From Populus alba (Eukaryota; Streptophyta; Magnoliopsida; Malpighiales; Salicaceae): a stretch of DNA of 64,000 bases. The stretch is from assembly GCF_005239225.2 (NCBI RefSeq), contig NC_133293.1:14972333-15036332 (forward strand), in the 5' to 3' direction. The first letter of the stretch is position 1. The number at the start of each line of letters is the position of its first letter. The notes below the pieces were generated by a model. It did not search any database. It had not been told where the DNA came from and saw nothing but the letters and a program-made list of their open reading frames with translations. Positions 60,374 to 64,000 of this stretch are shown piece by piece. Made by a program: the position numbers and the translations under genes.

Positions 60374-63300
60374 ATGGCTTTGTGCTTCTCCATTAATGCC
60401 ACAACATTACCTCAACATCATCATGGTTGCTTCTGCTACTTTTTCTATATATTTTGCTTTATAATTAATTTGTATAATATAATAATACTCCTACTAGAGT
60501 GTCTTCATTTTTTTGGTTTCAGGGAAAGTGAATTATAGGAGCAACAAAAAATGTCTTGAAAGTGTTAGAAACCTTGTAAAAACAACCGGGGTTGCTTCAG
60601 TTGTATCTGCTCCTCAAGAATCACTGCAAAAGGGTAACTGGGTCAAGCTTATCTGCGGTGCTAGCTTTGAGGTGTGTGAAAACCCTTAAACCCTAAACTC
60701 TCGTATATTCAAGACACATTTCTAATTGTCAAATTAATGATTTGTTTTCTTATTTTACCTTTATTTTAGGATGTTGTCGATGTCAGGAATCTTTCTCTAG
60801 TTTACACTCTAGCTGGAGGTAAAAAGAAAACTCTCGAATCAGTTGCTGTCCGTTTAAGGATTGGTTATCAAACTTAAGTTCGTGAATGTTAATGTCTACG
60901 CCGGTTCTTGATTATTTGTGCATGAATGATTCCGCAGTTGACTGCATTGATTGCGCTGCCGATGCATCTATTGTGAATGCTGTAAACGAAGGAATTGAAG
61001 CAGCAAGGGAGATTGTTTACCTTCGAAAGCCTTGGGTAATGATTAGTGTTAATGATGATGAAGATCTTCACTTTCGTAAAGCTGGTACGTGTTCCCTTAT
61101 CTAATTTAGATTAATTTCATGACTTATAGAAATTGCAATTAATCGAAAGGATCCTATATGTAACTGATAAGCTGTTGGCATTTTTAGAAATTCCATACAA
61201 CGTCATGGGAACATGCAACTGTCGGATGGGATTGAGATTTGTTTTTTGGTCTTATTTTAAAATCCATACACTATATTTGTTGATATCATTGTTAAGCATC
61301 AGTGAATGAGTCTCGAGATATTTCACTAACTTTCCTGCTGTTCCAAGTCCAAGCTGATAGACAGCAGCTTTTCAGTGTGAATGTGTTCGAATGTGAAATT
61401 GGCCTTAGATAAAGTGCAATCTTTTTTTTTTTATTTATCAAAATGTAAGAGATAAAGTCCAATCTTGCCAATCCAAGAGATGGGTAATTAATGACCATGC
61501 AAGGTAGCATGAGCTATGTGTCATCATCTGATTGTGATATGAGTTCAGTGTTATTCTTAACAGAATTTGATCCAGAGGAGTGTCCATTGGACTGTTCAAG
61601 GCCCTGTGAAACCATTTGTCCTGCAAGTGCAATATCATTACAGAAACATCAATCAACAACAGAACTTTCCCATGGTACCGAAACACTCAATGTATTAAAG
61701 GTCTTTGAATGATATATTTTCCAAAGTTTATGAATAGTCACCCCATATTATCACCGCAGTTGGTATATTTGTTTGAAATTGACATTGATATGCAGGGTGG
61801 AGTGATAACTGAACGCTGTTATGGCTGTGGTCGTTGCTTTCCGGTTTGCCCATATGATAAAATAAGTTAGTAGTTTTTGTCCGTTGATATGCTACTCTTT
61901 TCCAATACTTTAGCCTTCCATTTTTTCAACCCCGTGATAGAGTTCTTCAAAAACTTTTTCTCAGAAAATCACAAACTTCTTGTAGTTTCCCTGTCTCATA
62001 GCTTGCAGTATGTTCAGTTTAAACTAACATGTGCAAATTGATCTAGGAATGGCTATGTACACAAGGGATGCTGTTGCTACTGCTGAACTTCTTAAAAGGA
62101 ATGATGTAGATGCCATAGAGATACATACAGGTGGAAGGTACAATTCCAAGACCGATAAACAATATATAAAACAAAATTTAAAAGGCTATCCAGAAGTCCT
62201 TTATATCAAGCATCCACTTTCTCCTTCGCTTTAGTATCTTGGTTTTCACATGGCCTGTACAGTGCAATTATATTATGTTAGAGGGAATATGAATTCACCC
62301 TTCGACCCTGTGGAGCAGGATGATTATTTTGGCTTGATGTCCATTCCTCTTTATCTAAGCAGTGACTTTCACATCGTCATCCCTGTCAATTTTTCTTCAT
62401 TGTAGGCAGACTGCCCCCTTTGAGGGACTCTGGAATGATTTGGGAAATTCAACTGGATACCTGAAACTAGTAGCAGTGAGTGTACAGCTTATCATTGATG
62501 ATTGATCTAAATATTTCTGGGCCTATTGTGGATAAAACATCTATCAAATGTAACACGAGCTAGCTGGATGTCATAATGAGTTCAGGGTGATTGTATATTA
62601 ATATTTACTCCCTGCAGGTTAGCTTACCATATGCTGGAGATTCAACTATATCTTCAATGAACACAATCTACACAATGATGGAACCTCATCTTCCTAGCCT
62701 CAATTTATGGCAGGTGTGTCCTATGTATTTCCATCTATTAAATATGTTTCAATATTATCATCATAAACCATAAAGAGCCTCTGATAATCCTTATGAACTC
62801 TATTGAAGTTGGATGGCCGTCCCATGAGTGGAGATATTGGCCGAGGTGCCACAAGAGAATCGATTGCATTCGCTGCTTGTTTGGCTGCTGTGAAAGATAA
62901 GCCTCATGGTTTGTGCAGATTCGCTGTGCTGTCATTTTTTGCAACATTTTATAGCTTATTTCGTGTCGTTCCCACTTCCCACTCAATCATACGATTAAAA
63001 TTTGCATTTAACCATTATATGATGTAGGTTTCTTTCAATTGGCTGGTGGCACAAATGCTCACACGGTTGAAGGGTTGAAAAAGGAAGGGCTTTTTCAAAC
63101 AACACTAGTTGCTGGTAATTTTATCACCCGGTTCTTCTGTCCTGTAATCTAATAATCACTCTTAATTGTTTCTTAATTTTACTTCAACCTTTTCTTTATC
63201 AGAGAATTCAAAGGATAACATATCAATGCCTACTTCACTTGCTTCATCACATGCTTTAATAGGTGGCATAGCTTACGGGGGCTATGCACGCAAGGTCAGT

Positions 63301-63529
63301 ATTTGTTTTCTCCTAGTTTCTCTTCCATTTTTTAAACTATTACATTTGAAGTTTGATTGATGAAATATTTATATCTCAACAACTTCAGATTGTTGGAAGG
63401 GTCTTGAGTTCCATGCGATCACAGCATGGTCTTGTCCATATTGAGGATTATCCAGAGCATCTCTTGCAAGCACTTGCAAATGCCCTTGATTTGGTTGGAA
63501 CAGTCAAATGTTATGATCCCTGTACGTAG
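60374..63529 (+). CDS. LdpA-like [4Fe-4S] ferredoxin-domain protein, probably chloroplast
   Basis: Thirteen exons: 60374-60425, 60523-60671, 60770-60818, 60938-61084, 61564-61700, 61796-61865, 62047-62137, 62406-62475, 62618-62713, 62809-62908, 63028-63114, 63203-63294 and 63389-63529. All GT-AG with matching phase, they give 426 residues. After a short N-terminus comes GNWVKLICGASFEDVVDVRN, the LdpA opening. Two iron-sulfur motifs follow: C139-x3-C143-x3-C147-x3-C151-P and C186-x2-C189-x2-C192-x3-C196-P. The C-terminal LdpA domain has SLPYAGDSTISSMN, DGRPMSGDIGRGATRESIAF and FFQLAGGTNAHTVEGLKKEG. Cyanobacterial LdpA is a redox-sensing protein that passes light/redox state to the circadian clock. 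Its land-plant homologue is little characterised. Plastid location is inferred from ancestry and the basic leader. The C-terminus (CYDPCT stop) overlaps a gtacgt, so an alternative end is possible. Confidence 0.88.
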
Positions 63530-64000
63530 GATTACTGAAGTTACCTGGGTTTCCAAATTCACAATTCCAGTAACTTGATAAGGTTACATATACGATATGC
63601 AGCTTGGTTGTGCTATGTTGTTTGGGTCAATTGTAAAAATATAGAGAATTTGATCCAGCCATGATGCATGAACAAACCCTGGTATATACTAATTGAAACT
63701 GCTCGTATTCCTTAAATTTTAAAAACAACAGGAATTGTTGGATATCTTATACTGTTGGGTCAAGGATACAGTCCATATAGCATGGTTGATAAAATTTTAA
63801 TGAACTGCATAGCCATTTTGAAAACCCGAGCAAGCCTTCTGAATTCAAATCCTTGATCATATTCGATAGAGCATGTCAACTTTGTAAAAAGATATGTATT
63901 ACTAGGCTGTCTGGTGTGTTTTTTAAATTGTTTTTTTAAATATTTTTATTTAAAAATATATTTATTTTTTTTATTTTTAAAATTTTATTTTTAGTATCAA
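63530..64000. other. 3' flank of the LdpA-like gene
   Basis: Probable 3' UTR, then AT-rich DNA that ends the window in another T/A-rich repeat-like stretch from about 63910. No further gene is visible. Confidence 0.5.

Noticed and set aside
1..64000. CRISPR array, bacterial operon or integrated virus
   Set aside because: The tandem repeats seen are in a retrotransposon leader and in Helitron non-coding DNA. Genes are spliced plant genes. No spacer-repeat array or viral structural genes were found.

Overview
The window is plant nuclear DNA. Genes are split by GT-AG introns, intergenic DNA is very AT-rich, several products are chloroplast or land-plant proteins, and a Ty1/copia element, a Helitron and a SINE-like sequence are present. 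Gene content and the SINE-like tail suggest a woody eudicot of the Salicaceae type (Populus or Salix). That is inference from remembered families, not a database result.

Layout. 0-8.4 kb: AT-rich DNA with an unnamed spliced locus (622-1190) and the first two exons of a Mediator subunit MED23 gene on the minus strand (5936-6579), with nothing after them. 8.4-10.6 kb: an intact three-exon HOOKLESS1-like N-acetyltransferase. 13.1-13.8 kb: an intact two-exon jacalin-related lectin. 14.5-15.0 kb: a 242 bp tandem duplication. 15.56-15.85 kb: one exon of a sucrase/ferredoxin-like gene, minus strand. About 17.5-29.1 kb: a large decayed Helitron with zinc finger, HUH Rep, PIF1-type helicase and RPA1-like protein, ending in a hairpin plus CTAG. 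30.2-33.8 kb (minus): an intact eight-exon HCF107 chloroplast RNA-binding TPR protein. 34.5 kb: SINE relic. 35.6-43.7 kb (minus): a nine-exon FIP1-like polyadenylation factor. 46.0-47.3 kb: a broken Iojap/RsfS gene. 48.6-49.7 kb (minus): a kinase-less LRK10L/WAK-type receptor. 50.66-50.97 kb: a TPD1-like fragment. 51.26-56.82 kb: a copia retrotransposon whose two 393 bp LTRs read as identical although its gag-pol is broken. 57.6-59.9 kb (minus): a 5'-truncated, frameshifted CrRLK1L (ANXUR/FERONIA family) kinase. 60.4-63.5 kb: an intact 13-exon LdpA-like iron-sulfur protein.

The intact genes are ordinary dispersed housekeeping and organelle genes and form no pathway cluster. Two nuclear genes for chloroplast proteins (HCF107 and probably the LdpA-like gene) are present but unlinked in function. 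The notable feature is the number of gene pieces (MED23, sucrase/ferredoxin, Iojap, TPD1-like, CrRLK1L and the 622-1190 locus) among the intact genes, together with a very young but coding-defective copia insertion that carries six 65 bp G-box repeats in its leader. I found no CRISPR array, rRNA or convincing tRNA gene. Exon borders were placed by eye from splice signals and reading phase.
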